Source: Holothuria scabra
Taxonomy: Eukaryota > Echinodermata > Holothuroidea > Aspidochirotida > Holothuriidae
NCBI GenBank assembly: GCA_037179385.1
Contig: CM074180.1
Span: 28,253,455 to 28,317,454, forward strand
DNA: 64,000 bases
Reading direction: 5' to 3'
Under the pieces are notes generated by a model, which was not told the origin of the DNA, made no database searches, and saw nothing but the letters and a program-made list of their open reading frames with translations. Of this stretch, positions 1-11,907 are shown one piece after another. The translations under genes were made by a program, and so were the position numbers. How positions within the stretch are numbered: the first letter of the stretch is position 1; each line of letters starts with the position of its first letter.

Positions 1-405
1 GAATCAAATCTACACAGTGTGTTGAAATTTCTGTTCAAATTGGACATGTGTGTTCTGAGATATCAGTAAATGCAGTCAGTAGATTTGTGAATACGACCTC
101 CCTGTGGGGGATGCCAAATTTGTGAAGTTCTCATGCCACTTATGCAATCACATTTTTATAACATGGGTTTGAGTAGGAGAAAATTAACTCTTAATTTGAA
201 AGAAAAACAAAAGACTGCAGACTATTATGTGGGAAAATGATGTCATAAGTGCTTGCTTCGAGTTCACTTTTTGTTGAAAATGTGAAAACTTTAAGTGCTC
301 ATATCTTGAGAACCACACATCGGATTTCCATGCAAATTTCACCAAAATGCTAAGACTAAGTACCTCTCTAACATACAGAAGCCAGCTATGGCCTTAAACC
401 CTTCT
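1..405 (+). repeat. Dispersed repeat A, copy 1 (cut by window edge)
   Basis: This segment aligns along its length with 7821-8320. Shared blocks include 'caaatctacacagta/t', 'gttctcatgccacttatgca', 'gaaaaacaaaagactg', 'gtgcttgcttc' and 'accacacatcggattt'. Copy 1 lacks about 100 bp that copy 2 has around 7905-8015. No long reading frame is shared by the two copies, so it is probably a non-autonomous element or part of a larger interspersed repeat. Its left end lies outside the window. The family is not recognised. Confidence 0.8.
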
Positions 406-439
406 TTTAATTGACGATTTGGAGTAAATCCATGGAACG

Positions 440-700
440 GCAAATTTCTTTATTTTTTATTTTTATTATTTTTTTTAATTTTTAGAGCCAAGGCAATACC
501 CCCTATGGCCGCACGAGGTTGTCCTTTAGGGGATGGTGACTCTTTGCCCGACTTCAGATCCCACCTACGGACATAATCTCTTCCCAACTGAGGTACCGAA
601 GAATGCCGGATTCAGCAAGATTTTGGTCCATTAGGGCAACAGCCGGCGGCCTCTCGTCCCGTCCGGGAATGCTCTCCTTTCTATGTAGCGATGCAACTGT
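440..700 (-). mobile_element. Possible 3' end of a retroposon on the minus strand
   Basis: A GC-richer block (about 484-670) sits in AT-rich DNA. It is bordered on its left by a T-rich tract (440-482), which read on the minus strand is an A-rich tail after a GC-rich body. That layout fits a 5'-truncated LINE or a SINE inserted in minus orientation. No coding remnant or target duplication was found, so the family is open and the call is tentative. Confidence 0.3.
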
Positions 701-2445
701 TAAGAACAGCTTTCGATGAAATGCATTCGATTACTGACATGTTTTTAAAACAATATATCTTACACACTTGACCTGTAATTTCTCCAAATAGGTTTCATAG
801 AAGTTTGCGTAATAAGCCCCATTCACTCACCCGCTCAGTCTATGAAAGATGAGTAATAATGTAGCAGGAATACTTATGTTTCAAATCGGTGAAACATTCA
901 AAAATAAGTAGCCAAAAGCCCGAAAGCTGACAATTATCAAATTGTGATAGCGAGTGCACTTGGATGCCCTGCAGTGTTTATACCAACAAAAACAGCAACA
1001 TCATCATGATCAACAACAACAAATGAAAGTTATGTAGCTCTTTACAGAAATAAGAATTATGTCAAATCGCTTTACAGCGTTATATAGGCTATAAACAACA
1101 AAGCAGACTGTAAATGCAAAGCATTCGAACTTTCTTTTATTTTATTGGAAGGCGAACCCACTGGCTCGCCCATTTGAACTCGAGCAATATGTACAATATT
1201 TACAAAAATTACAATTTTGATTAAATGAAAATGAAGATACATAGGCCATTGATAATTCAAATACATAGGACTGAACATTCATAAAGACAAAGAATAAATT
1301 AAAAACACTCATTTGACCGATCGATCCATGTAAAAAGTAAGCAAATAAAGATGAACGATATATGAACGCACATTCCCTGAGTAAGAACACACACCGATTC
1401 CCTCGATTTCTCGGATAACGCATGCACTGAAGTAAAGATGGTGTAAAGATGGGCCTTAAATAGTATAAAAAACAAATACAAGCTAACACATGCGGAAATA
1501 AATTAGAATTTCGCAAACGGTACGAACTTAAACCGAACTAGGTTCGGTTAATGAAATCATATAAACAAAATAGGGATAAAGCACAATTGGAATTAGAAGC
1601 CAAAAAGACCCGTTAATAATTGTTTCTAGGAATCATAACAATGACAGCAAGGAACGCAGAGGAACATAAACACACCAAATTACCGGTCGAAGATGTAAGA
1701 ATAATTACCCCCGTCGTGGCGTAAAAGAATAATTCAAACTAATGACAAGGAGGAAAAACCATTAGAAAAGAAAAATTTAAACAAAACTAAAAGTTAAAAA
1801 AGAGAGAAAATAAAAATCAAGGACGATGAGAAGAAAGATGCGATTGAAGATGAGATTTAAACTGATCAAAAGAGGGGAAAACACGAATATCACAAGGTAA
1901 AACAGTCCCTGCTATCATTGGCCAATTTGGAAATTTATCGTTAAACAGTGCGCATCGCCCCAAAACATTTCAAAGCAGCTGCGGGGACAGGGGTGGCGCC
2001 AGGGTTTCCCCGACAAGGGGTCGAAGCTTCGCGACAGGGGCCACATTTTAAGGCCCCGACAAAGGCTTTGAGTCAGTCCCGGTGAGACGTGACTCCGCAG
2101 ATTTTGAGGCCCGCGCAGCTTGCCGAAAATTTTGGCTTTCTTTTCAACAAACACCTATAAAAAATCTGGAGTTTATTTTACAGACAAAAGTTAAACCTTT
2201 TTGTAAAAAATTGGCTTCTGTAAGGACCATTAAAAAGTCAGGGTGTTTATTGAATAATCTATCCTATGGGCTAAGTAAAAAACGTTATATGGCGACAGCT
2301 GAAAATCTTTTTGGGTTACGCACTGTATCGTACGAGGCACATACTAATGTTTCAACAGGAGACTAGAAGTTTGCCCGAAAGTTGTTTTCCCCTTTTTTGA
2401 TTCCTTGCCATAGGCGGGCAAGGAATTTATGCGCTGATGATGTCG
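701..2445. other. Intergenic stretch, no gene recognised
   Basis: AT-rich DNA with a GC-rich island at about 1975-2120. Reading frames of 68-124 codons exist on both strands, but they are low in complexity, rich in F/Y/C, and show no recognisable domain or splice context. A small palindrome around 1535 (arms ACCGAAC/GTTCGGT) is visible. Nothing here supports a gene. Confidence 0.5.
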
Positions 2446-2475
2446 TGTGTGGTGTGTGTGTGTGTTTGTGACACT
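2446..2475. repeat. GT-rich microsatellite
   Basis: An imperfect (GT)n run directly precedes the satellite array at 2476. The same pairing of a GT-rich run and this satellite occurs at 46832-46911, so the microsatellite may belong to the repeat family's edge. Confidence 0.7.
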
Positions 2476-2955
2476 AGCTTGTAAACACGGTATCTCAAGG
2501 TAGGAATGCCCGACGCTTTTCATATTTGGTATATAGATTTGTGATATTGAGAGAAAGAACCCTATTGTTTTTGGTAGAGGTCAAAGGTCATTTGAGGTCA
2601 CCTGCAGTAAAATTGCGAAAACGTTGAAAATAGCTTGTAAACATGATATCTCAAGGAGTGACAGACACTTTGCATATTTGGTATAAATACGTTATGTTGA
2701 GAGGAAGAAGACCTTTTTTTGTAGAGGTCAAAGATTATTTGAGGTCACCTGCGGTAAAATTGCTAAAACGTCCAAAATAGCTTGTAAACATGATATCTCC
2801 AGATAGGAGCGACCGATACTTTTCATATTTGGTATATAGATTTTTGATGTTGAGAGGAAGAACTTTTTGGTAGAGGTCAAAGCTCATTTGGGGTCACCAG
2901 AGGTTAAACTACAAAAACCTCTCAAATGGATTGTTAACACCATAAGAAAATTGTT
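2476..2955 (+). repeat. Satellite-like tandem array, locus 1 (about 150-bp unit)
   Basis: Three units and a degenerate fourth start at about 2476, 2632, 2779 and 2931 with 'agcttgtaaacatgatatct' or a variant. Each carries 'tttcatatttggtatatag', a 'gaggaagaa' block and 'gaggtcaaaggtcatttgagg' variants. The same unit builds the larger array at 46912-47985. No reading frame runs through the array. It is non-coding and probably spread together with a mobile element. Confidence 0.85.
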
Positions 2956-3129
2956 TAAAATCTAACCCCTCAGACAGCCGGAAAAGGGCATTTCCCTAGA
3001 CTTGAACTAGAAATATAGCATTCGTTATTTTTAACTATTCTTTGAAATGAAAGTTTCACTTCAATATAAAAAAACAACTTACTAAGTGATTAGAGAATTA
3101 CCAGATAAAAGATCCTGCTTCAACTAGAT

Positions 3130-3164
3130 GCAGGGAGTTGCAACAGTCTGTTGCAACTTCCTGC
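3130..3164. repeat. Near-perfect palindrome 1
   Basis: Two 17-base arms (GCAGGGAGTTGCAACAG / CTGTTGCAACTTCCTGC) meet around one central base, with one mismatch between them. The second palindrome, 130 bp downstream, shares the words 'gttgc' and 'gcagg/cctgc'. Confidence 0.8.
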
Positions 3165-3291
3165 AAGATGTATTCTTGTATCTTTTGGGGGAAAAATATG
3201 CAACGGAATTGAAAACATACCACGTGTTTCGACTCTACTTCGAAATCTTCGTTGTATTTAATTGCAAGTTCCACTAAGTAGATGACGTTTT

Positions 3292-3327
3292 TAGTTGCGG
3301 TGCCTGCCTTGCAGGCAACCGCAACTA
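3292..3327. repeat. Near-perfect palindrome 2
   Basis: The arms TAGTTGCGG-TGCCTGC and GCAGGCAACCGCAACTA pair over about 16 bases with a single-base indel. With palindrome 1 it brackets 3165-3291, so the pair could be subterminal structures of one small unrecognised element. Confidence 0.75.
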
Positions 3328-6300
3328 ATGCAGTTACTATCGCGATGTCAATTTCTGACTTTTCCGGCACTTTATTTCTATCTCCTTCTAAATGCTTTGT
3401 GGTATCGAAATACGGTTTAGTGCAATTTGTAAGGATGGTACTTCTCTTTCGTGTTTTTAAGTTTTGGTGGAAATATGATTTTCACGAGAGTGTAAAACTG
3501 GGGTTTTTTTCACGTAAAATTTGCAAACGTGTTCTATTTTTAGTAACAATCTTGCGGAAAAACCAGGTCCGTGTGTACTCTGGGGAGTAATATGTTGTTT
3601 AATTTAACACAGCGCCATCATTTTGGTTGTTTTTAATTCATCGAGGTGTTTAGTGAATTTTGAGTATTTATATGAGGACTTCTTTGTAGAGATTTATTCT
3701 TTTCAAGTGACATGGTCGGGGTTGCTGTGGAGTAAAAAGTTTGATAGTTTAGAGGAGTTTTGTTCACTGTTTATTCATAAAGTAAGTTTCTGTTGGAGGG
3801 AAACATTGTTATTGGTAGGTAAATATATTTGTATGAGATGGCTCGTATTAATATTTGTGTTATATCAAGGTGTCTGGTTATGGTAAATTTGTTATTTTAA
3901 AGTTTAAAATTATGTGGAGAATATAACAATGCCCAAGAAGGGCCGTTCAAAGATTTTTTTTTTTTTTTGTAGAAAGGAAAGGTTGGCAACAAAGAAAAAG
4001 AAAGTATGGGGGTGAATTTCAAGATAAAAGTTATGAAGGGGAGAAAAATGATGATGTCAGAGTTTGGATCAAACAAAAAAAGGGCTCTAGTGGATATGAA
4101 AAGAGTCAGAGGTGTGATGATGGGGAAAGTAGGGAACATGACGATCGTGATGCATTATTGATACGTTCCGAAAGATCTACATGTACATTTTATTTTTTCG
4201 TTGTTGTGGGTGGTAATTGTTTTTTCGGTGTTTGGCATTACTGGTTACAGGGAAGATGATCATTTTTATTTAAGACAAGTCATTGTAAGTTCATTATGTA
4301 CCCCTCCACATATTTACACTACTAGTTGCCATTGCTCAGAAGCTCCACTAAAGAAGAATGCTTAAAAAACCAAATTCAGAGGGAATGTTCTTGGGGATAT
4401 TTATACATTTAGGGAGAAGAGCACATCATAAGATGAAGAAGTGTTTACATGAACACATAGTTTAATGTAAAGAGTAGTCACGGTAGGGTTTTAACATGTT
4501 CATTCATATCTCGTTTGATATTTTTATGTGATGAGAGCAACCTTTTTTTATTACGCTGGGCGGTGATCTGTTTGAGATATTGGGAAGAGGTCTGCATGAA
4601 TGAAGGTTTTGCACAATCATTCAGGGACTGCTTTGGGTCTTCTGTTGGGGGCGAAGCCCTTGAAAACCAACTGGTTTGGTCTTTTTAAAGGCCATGGATA
4701 GTTCATCTCTTGTCAAAAATGTGTTGATTTTGAAATGGTCATTTAAAATTTTGAGGGAGCCATATGACAGTTTGGCTTTCCTTTTTTTACTTGAGGAAGC
4801 AAAGACATCCCTTGCCTTCTCCGGGATTTACGTCACTGTAAAACAATTAAAAATGATTGCCTTATCATTTTTTTTTATATTTATGTTAAACGAACGTAAA
4901 CATAAAATTTGGACCGTTTGTAGAGGGTTTAGATTGTTGACTTACACAACGAAGTTTTGAACAGGTACAAGAAAATTCGCAATTGTAAATTTTTAGCCAG
5001 GTGGTTCATTTCGTAAATGGTAAAGTAGCAAGACACTAATTTATAAGCTAGTTATGCTCTTTTTTGTTATGTCGCTGGCTGTGGTGTTATCAGCGAAACG
5101 TTTATTTTTCATGAAGTCCGTTTTTTCTTTGAAAGTGATTTGTTGAGCTATTGCATATCGGTGGTTGGAATGATGAAATTTGTCTTTTACGGAGTTTTTT
5201 ACTGGATAGTGCAGTCTTATTCATAGACCTGGCTTTCTTATTGCTTTTACATATTTTAGGTTATCGTTTGATCAGTTGCGAGTCGTGGCCATACATAAAC
5301 TTGCTATACTATTATTTTTATTAGAAAAAGAAATGCATAGAAATTATTAAAACATTTTTTATATAGTGCAATGGCAACAGTTTTGTTCCGTAGTAAGAAG
5401 TCACTGTCAGAAAGGCGACAAGTTCTTGATATAGAGTGTAGGAAGAAGCGAGACTGTTTAATGATGTGATGACAGACGAATCGCCGCTAATAGTTATAAA
5501 CTAGGGACATCGATATTTTTGGTATTCGGGTTTCATGAAGGGACGTATAGATGTTGCAATTTATCTTTTATTATTTGTAAGTGATTGATTCGGTTCTCTG
5601 ATTTGTGGAGGTCAACGTCGTTCAAGTGTCTACACATTACTGAACTAAGAAGTTACTGGCGAAGGGTTAGTAGTGGCGTATGTGTGCGAGCTTAATATAA
5701 ATTGGAGAAACAGTGACAATAGGCCTAAGGCTAGAGTGAAATATCATTATATTAACATTTATGTTGAGAGAATGTAGGTGTAAGTAACGCTGACAAAGGA
5801 ATTTTTTACTTTGCTGTTTTATATATTTTTTTTTATTTTATTTCATCATTTGTAAAGATTATGGTAAATCTGAGATATCGACATTTCTTTTGATTCTCGT
5901 TAACTTGTTATTACATGTTACTTACAACAATTTTTTATTAGGAAAGCAGAGAGTAAACTTGGTGCGGAGCGTACAGAACTTTTTAAAAACCATTAATCTT
6001 TAAAAATTCTTTATGTTCAACATTGGAATTTTGTTCCTTTTGTTCATTAACATAAATCCATCTTCAACCAAGTGACTACAACTTTACCGTCATGTATATA
6101 CAGATTCATTATCGTTTCCAACATTTCGTCATAACAGTGTACTCCACCTGTATTCACTAAACAGCTAAACAAATGGCATGTTTTTCCTTATTAACTGCAC
6201 TACTTAAAATACAATTTTGACTAACGTCTGTTTGGTCGAATGGTCTGTCTTGAGCCTTTGGCGCTTTACCATCTTTCATCAGAAACCCTCATGCTGTACA

Positions 6301-7333
6301 AGGAGTTACTAAGGAGCCGGGACATTAGGGGTACCTTATATTGAATGCACAAGCAACAGCTTGTAAAGGACGTTAGAAATGTTATCTGATGTGACGTTTT
6401 GCTCTTTCTACAGTTCTAAATCAACTGCTGTATCATCTTTTCCTGATTTACTGTCAACTATGAGTTCAAAATGAGCAAACCTCATTATACCGGCAATCGA
6501 GTATTTCTTTGGTGTGTTACAGGTTCCACCTCAACCACATTTTTAAAGTGAATGAACAATGTTCCTGGATTACAAGTGTGGAACTTAACTTAGCTGCTAT
6601 TGGGCAAAACACAATACAAGTATTTTGGAATGGTATTTTTGTCCCCCTAAAATATAAAATCACCTTTAAAGTACAAGACGACTTGGTTTGTCGGCACCGC
6701 AACTCGTCTAGACGTTCGTCTTGTTACATTTGGCGCTCGCGCGATCGAACTTTTTCCTAACTGTCCAATGGCGAATTTTCCGAGGAATCGCCCTCAGTAA
6801 ATTACTCAGGAAAACAGTATTTGAATACAGGCAAAGAGAAAACAAGATAGTGGGAAAGACGGTGTAAATTTTATGGATCCCAGACGTTAACCAGTTGTCC
6901 CAAAGTTTCACATGTTTTTGGTTGACTTGTCGCAATGAGCAAGATTTCTTCTCAATAGGCTCAAAGTTCTACTGCTTCAGATGCCAATTTTTTCATTAAT
7001 GTGGCCTTTCCAGATCATATTTGAAGAGAGTTCCACACATAAATAAAGATATGATGTATTTATTCCAAAGTGTGGTTCTCCATCACATAACAGCGCGGTT
7101 TTGAATTAATCCTATCGGTGACCCTCATTGTGAAAAATTTAGATTTAATTGAGTCCCATTTGCCACAAGTCAATTCCCATCAAGTGACACAAGTTCTCAA
7201 TATCTTGTTATAGAACATTGGTATCGTTGGTGTTTTTAATTTCACAATACAAGATACAATCATCTGCAAATAGCCTAGCTAATTAACACTTCATTTAACG
7301 GTTGACAGCAAGTCGTTTATGTTAGATACCCGG
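3328..7333. other. Intergenic stretch, no gene recognised
   Basis: About 4 kb of AT-rich DNA with only short reading frames (at most 102 codons) on both strands. None shows a known motif, conserved composition or paired splice sites. Poly-T/poly-A runs (3955-3969, 5827-5836) are present. No inverted-repeat borders or further repeat copies were recognised. Confidence 0.5.
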
Positions 7334-7622
7334 CGACTGGTTGGCTTAGTGGGTAGAGCATCCGCCTCTCAGCCGGGAGTCTGGGGTTAAATCCCGGTCG
7401 AGTCATACAAAAGACTTTAAAAATGGGACCTGTTGCCTTCTCGCTTGGTGCTCAGCATAAGAGATTGGGGCAGAAAAAGTAGAAATGAATGCATTGGTTA
7501 GTATAGCCCCCTAGAGGCTTGAGCTATTTAGGAATGACAGATTGTTATGGTTCATTTGTAAAGCACATTAAATTATCTGTAACGTTTATGCACTATATAA
7601 AAACCTATTATTATTATTACTG
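7334..7622 (+). mobile_element. tRNA-derived SINE
   Basis: The head looks like a tRNA. Box A TGGCTTAGTGG lies at 7342-7352. Box B GGTTAAATCCC at 7385-7395 differs from the consensus at one position. An anticodon-loop-like CTCTCAG lies between them, which could point to a tRNA-Glu-like source, but the acceptor and anticodon stems pair poorly. A non-tRNA body follows, ending in '..gcactatataaaaacc' and an (ATT)n tail at 7604-7619. This layout (internal Pol III promoter, body, simple-repeat tail) is typical of SINEs. The 3' half recurs at 8552-8685. It is not a functional tRNA gene. No target duplication was identified. Confidence 0.75.
7342..7395 (+). promoter_or_regulatory. Internal RNA polymerase III promoter (boxes A and B) of the SINE
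   Basis: Box A is at 7342-7352 and box B at 7385-7395, a start-to-start spacing of 43 bp that suits a type 2 Pol III promoter. One mismatch in box B (A in place of the conserved C) may weaken it. Activity cannot be judged from sequence. Confidence 0.6.
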
Positions 7623-7820
7623 TTATAAGAAATTAAAGGGGTTAAAGACAGTACGTACCTTGTGGGACACCAGAGATGACGTGTAATCTTTTGAAGACAC
7701 CCCATCAACGAAAAATTTTTGGTAACGATTAGGAAGGACATTTTCAAGCCAATAAAAATATGAAAATACATGCTGAAAGGGAAAATTAAAGCAAAAATTA
7801 AATTTTTCACTAGTGAGGAG

Positions 7821-8320
7821 GAACCAAATCTACACAGTATGGTGAAAGTTCCATTGAAATTGGACAATGTATTTCTCGAGATAATAACAAATGAAGTCAG
7901 TACATTTGTGTTCCAAAGTGATTTTGAGGGCAGCAGAGCTTATATCACTTCATCTCATTGACAAGCTGGAAATTTTGTTTCCCTTTGTTTTATCAGACTG
8001 CTGTGTGTTGACCTTGAAGTTATGGGGGGTGCAAAGTTTGTAAAGTTCTCATGCCACTTATGCAATCACATTTGAATAACATGGGATTTTTGAGGAGAAA
8101 ATGAACTTTAAAGTTTAAAGAAAAACAAAAGACTGTGCACAGATGTGGGGATATGACGTCATATGTGCTTGCTTCAAGTTCACTTTTTGTTGAAAATGTT
8201 GAAACTTTAGGTGCTCATATCTTGAGTACCACACATCGGATTTCAATGCGAATTTCACCAAAACATGATGCTTAGAATAAGTACCAATCTAACATACCAA
8301 ATCCACCCTAAACCCTTGCT
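7821..8320 (+). repeat. Dispersed repeat A, copy 2
   Basis: This is the fuller of two copies (the other is at 1-405). It keeps an internal block of about 100 bp missing from copy 1. Both are in the same orientation and about 7.8 kb apart. A 63-codon frame at 7770-7961 crosses the repeat's left edge and is not kept in copy 1, so it is not taken as a gene. Confidence 0.8.
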
Positions 8321-8551
8321 ATAAAAGACGCTGCTCAGGTACAGTTTCAAAATTTCTCAAGTCCTCTAAATTAGAACTCTATGGTGCCCTTCTTTCCGCT
8401 ACCTTAGGTTCAATAATGCCTTTTGTAACTGAAATCCGTACTCTTCATTTGAATAAAAAATAACGAAACGAAACAGAAATTGGGATAGGAATAATGGTAA
8501 TATGAATGTAGATTTTTAACCGACTGATAGCGCTGCAGTGGCTGCACTATT

Positions 8552-8685
8552 TAGTATATAGCCTCCTGGGTACTGAGAACATTTAGGAATGACACGATAG
8601 TGATGATCCATTTGCAAAGCGCATTGATGTATTTTTTACATGTATACTATATGAAAAACTGACTATTTTTATTATTATTAGAGTG
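8552..8685 (+). mobile_element. Truncated SINE (3' body and tail only)
   Basis: Aligns with the 3' half of the SINE at 7334-7622. Shared blocks are 'agtata', 'atttaggaatgaca', 'catttg(c/t)aaagc(a/g)cat', 'actatat(g)aaaaac' and an (ATT)n tail at 8668-8681. The tRNA-related head is missing, which is the usual result of 5'-incomplete reverse transcription. Confidence 0.7.
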
Positions 8686-9394
8686 ATATTCCATGATTTG
8701 GCTTAGGATTCTCTGCCGGGTACAGGGGCACTGATAACTGGATCGGGGCTTTTCACTTACTAGTAGCGTGTTCGATTACTCGCCCGAGTTAACTCGTGTC
8801 TGGCACGACTACGTTCGATTAGCTAATGACGTCAGTGTTCGCGCTTACTCGCGCCAGGCCCAAGTGAGCGACCCTTCGAGTCGGTTACTTAGGTAAATAT
8901 CCCATCGTGCTTTGGGAGAACATGGCAGCTAAACGAACAACATGCATTCGTGAACAATTTCTGAGCATGTAAATACAGTGGGGTAAACATGAAACTTCTG
9001 ACTTGTGAAAAGTGGTTGATGTCGGAATTAGTGAAGTCACTCAAGTGTTATTTCTCGAGAATTTTCTTAATGGGCATTGTTTCGAGTCTACGTTCATCGT
9101 ACAAGCGAACCGCATGTAATACGTACGTACCAGAGTTCGCTCTGCCATCCAGCTACGGGCTCTTTCATTAATGGACATGACACAGCATGTCCATTATTGT
9201 GGTTGGTCGCATTTTCTGATGATCACGTGACCCCATTTCTTTCGTTCAGTTTATCGGACGACTCCCAATGAGAAACAAACCGATCTTTTGGGAAAAGATT
9301 TGTACAGCAAAGGAGACCGGTATGTGACAAGGTTGTGTGAAAAATGTCGCTAATTACGAAATGCGGTACATTTTTCCTCAAATACTCGATATTT
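8686..9394. other. Intergenic stretch with possible terminal repeat of a larger element
   Basis: The block at 8764-8900 is GC-richer and packed with short inverted words (ACTCG/CGAGT). It starts with TAGCGTGTTCGATT, whose exact reverse complement lies at 14148-14161 (see the separate entry). The rest shows no gene. Frames of 60-64 codons at 8989-9271 have no recognisable features. Confidence 0.4.
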
Positions 9395-9517
9395 TAATAT
9401 TAAGTAGGCTAATAGTAATATTAAGTAGGCTTATAGTAATATTAAGTAGGCTAATAGTAATATTAAGTAGGCTAATATTAATATTAAGTAGGCTAATATT
9501 AATATTAAGTAGGTAAT
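9395..9517 (+). repeat. 21-bp minisatellite
   Basis: Six near-identical head-to-tail copies of 'taatattaagtaggctaata' plus one base, the last one truncated. The copies differ at one or two positions, so the array is recent or homogenised. It has no coding potential. Confidence 0.9.
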
Positions 9518-10196
9518 ATACCTGTTACTTTACATATGACGCAGTCATGAACACGAGGGATGCTGTCCTACTTTGGTCTGTATTTTCAACATCACTTTAT
9601 TTAGTAGAACTGTTTGGTCACCAAATTAATTTTACATTTGACTTATGAAGTGATTATATAGACAATTGTATAAATTTGAAAACATTCGTATAATTTTCTT
9701 GTCGCAATTCCCTGGAAGTTCGACGGAGCGGCATGCTACGATGTCTCCGTTTGAACTGCTTTCAGTGAAGGATGACGTGTACAGTAGTGTAAGTGCCGGG
9801 TTTGGCGCAGCGTTCAGCAGTATAAAGTCATTATGTACGGTCCATTGCGATCGTGTACAAGCAATGTGACCGATTGAACGTATAAACAAAAAGAATTTCA
9901 CATAATGTCGTACAGATCGATCGAAGGCAAAGTGCAATCAAACCTCAAGTCCGAATTTTCGATGCAAATCTCCTATTTTACCATACGTATAAACCATTAT
10001 AGGTTTTCGATTGGCATAGGCCAGCTGAGGTCAAACGTGAACGCTATAGCTAGTGTACATTAACTGCACGTACATTCGCAGGTTCACTTCATTCCGGGCA
10101 ATTATTCTAAATCAGAGACAAATTTAGTACTACACACTTGCTGCACTTTTTTCGGACAGGTTTGTCAATCCTCGGTGGCAGGTAGGGAATTGCAAC
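9518..10196. other. Intergenic stretch, no gene recognised
   Basis: Unassigned DNA between the minisatellite and the hAT element. Overlapping frames on both strands at 9632-9937 (101 and 67 codons) show no domain. The sequence ends at the left target duplication of the neighbouring hAT element (10189-10196). Confidence 0.4.
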
Positions 10197-11454
10197 AAGT
10201 GCCTTTGCACGGGTATAGGCCCTACTAAAAAGAAGGACCCTGGTACCAAATCGCCATACCCGTCGGGTACCTGGTGTTACACTGACTTAAAAGATTAGAA
10301 CATTTTGTTAGGCATGCTCCATATCAGACATGCAAAATAATAGTTACAGCTGTTTTGGAGAGGTGATGATCACATTCCCAAGTTCAAAACATTTGATTTG
10401 CCATAAGGTTTTATCATCTCCTTTTGTTTTAAATCAAAATGACAAGGAAAAGAAACGAGAAAGGGCTATTGTTGGAACATCTATTGTGCCGTAAACACCA
10501 CACACAACAACCTTCACCCTTATTTTAAGTGTATTTAAGTTTTAGTGGAACGACTGGACGCGTAGTGGCCATGATCCCAAAGAAACGTAACACAAAACAG
10601 TCAAATAAGAAAATAAGTACTTTCCAAGGCCTCTATCAATATTTGATATTAAATTTTTGGACGCTTTCCTACTCTAAAAGCAAGCATCCTAAGAGCTCGA
10701 AGCTTCTCCTTTTAAAACACCGGTTTAAAAACATCACCAATCACAGCCCTGTATTATTGTATTCTCTTGCACGTCCAAAATAACCGATTGTAAACAAAGA
10801 CGTCATGCTCGTGAACTTCTCTCAAAGTAATGCACAATGCACGTTGGAATTTTCACTGTAGGGTTATGTACGTTCTGACGTAGCAGGCCTCATGTTGACA
10901 TTTGGACATGGTGACATAAAGGTGTCATACCGCCGTATTAAGATCGTATACATGCAAGGCTCAGTTTACCTAGCATGCCGAATGCTACGGGCACTGTCTC
11001 TGCAAGCTGGGCGGGGGGATGTGTCTGCTAGTTTCTGCGTGAAGTACGAAGTGATTTTGAACCACCGTCGGATAGCTTGCTCGAACAAAGTGACGTACAT
11101 TGATGTGTGAGAAGTAACTCACTACGTGACGATAAAGCGCGATCGGGCCGCACGCTGATAAAAATTTCAACTTCAGGAAATAAAAGTACAAACAACTTTC
11201 AAACTTTTTGATTTATTTATTTGGTACATATTAAGCACAAAACACAAACAAACTTACACATAATTTCTAGGGCTCTCTTCATTCTCAGGCCCCGAGAATG
11301 TTTACCAAATTAATTGTAAAATAGTTTATTCCATTACCGTGGGGAATAGCGTAAATTGGGTAATCCTTTTCGCATGCAAAATATTTAAGCTTCGCGTAGT
11401 AGATTTGGAACCGGGTTATAGGATAGCGAGTGGTTACCCGTGCAAATTACACTA
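10197..11454. mobile_element. Non-autonomous hAT-type transposon, copy 1
   Basis: The termini are imperfect inverted repeats carrying TTTGCACGGGTA at the left and its complement at the right, ending ACACTA. They are flanked by attgcaac (10189-10196) and attgcatc (11455-11462), an 8-bp target duplication with one mismatch. Length 1258 bp. It aligns through most of its length with the element at 27066-28382: shared blocks include the 'cgccatacccgtcgggtacc' palindromic region, 'ctttcctactc', 'cttctccttttaaa' and 'cgggccgcacgctgataaaa'. It lacks about 215 bp present in the other copy. No transposase is encoded. TAG-type ends with an 8-bp duplication are hallmarks of hAT elements. Confidence 0.8.
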
Positions 11455-11870
11455 ATTGCATCACCACTGAAAATATTGGGGGAAGCAAACATAGGCCTTG
11501 CCCCTCCAATAATTCAGGCAAATTTAAAATAAAAAAAAAAGAAGGAGAATAACCAAAATGTAATAACATTTTGGGATATGGGGGGCTTCTTGAAAACGTC
11601 ACTTTGAGTGTATGTGCATGTCATTGTGAGTGTGTATGTGTGTCTGGTTGTGTGTGTATGTAGGCCTACGAGTGCACTCGCTTTCATAGGGTGGATTGCT
11701 TATAGATCATTCCGGTACTAAACACGATGCAGGGTTCAACATAGTCTGTTGGAAAATTTTTTCCCCAAAACCACATACCAGATCTACGTTCCTGTTGTCC
11801 GTCGGATTAACCAGGCAGTCCATCCTTCCCCTACATGGGCAACCAAAGACTAGCACAATGTCATGTCCAT
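11455..11870. other. Short spacer with GT-rich microsatellite
   Basis: Holds an A-run (about 11530) and an imperfect (GT)n tract at about 11606-11662. A 72-codon frame at 11696-11914 enters the foldback element and is not considered real. Confidence 0.4.
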
Positions 11871-11907
11871 TGTGGTTACGGTTATGGCAAGCCAAATGCC
11901 CAATAAT

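Noticed and set aside
1142..1516. 124-codon minus-strand frame
   Set aside because: Low-complexity, F/Y/C-rich translation of AT-rich DNA with no motif or splice context.
7334..7406. Functional tRNA gene
   Set aside because: Boxes A and B are good, but the acceptor and anticodon stems do not pair well and a SINE body and tail follow.
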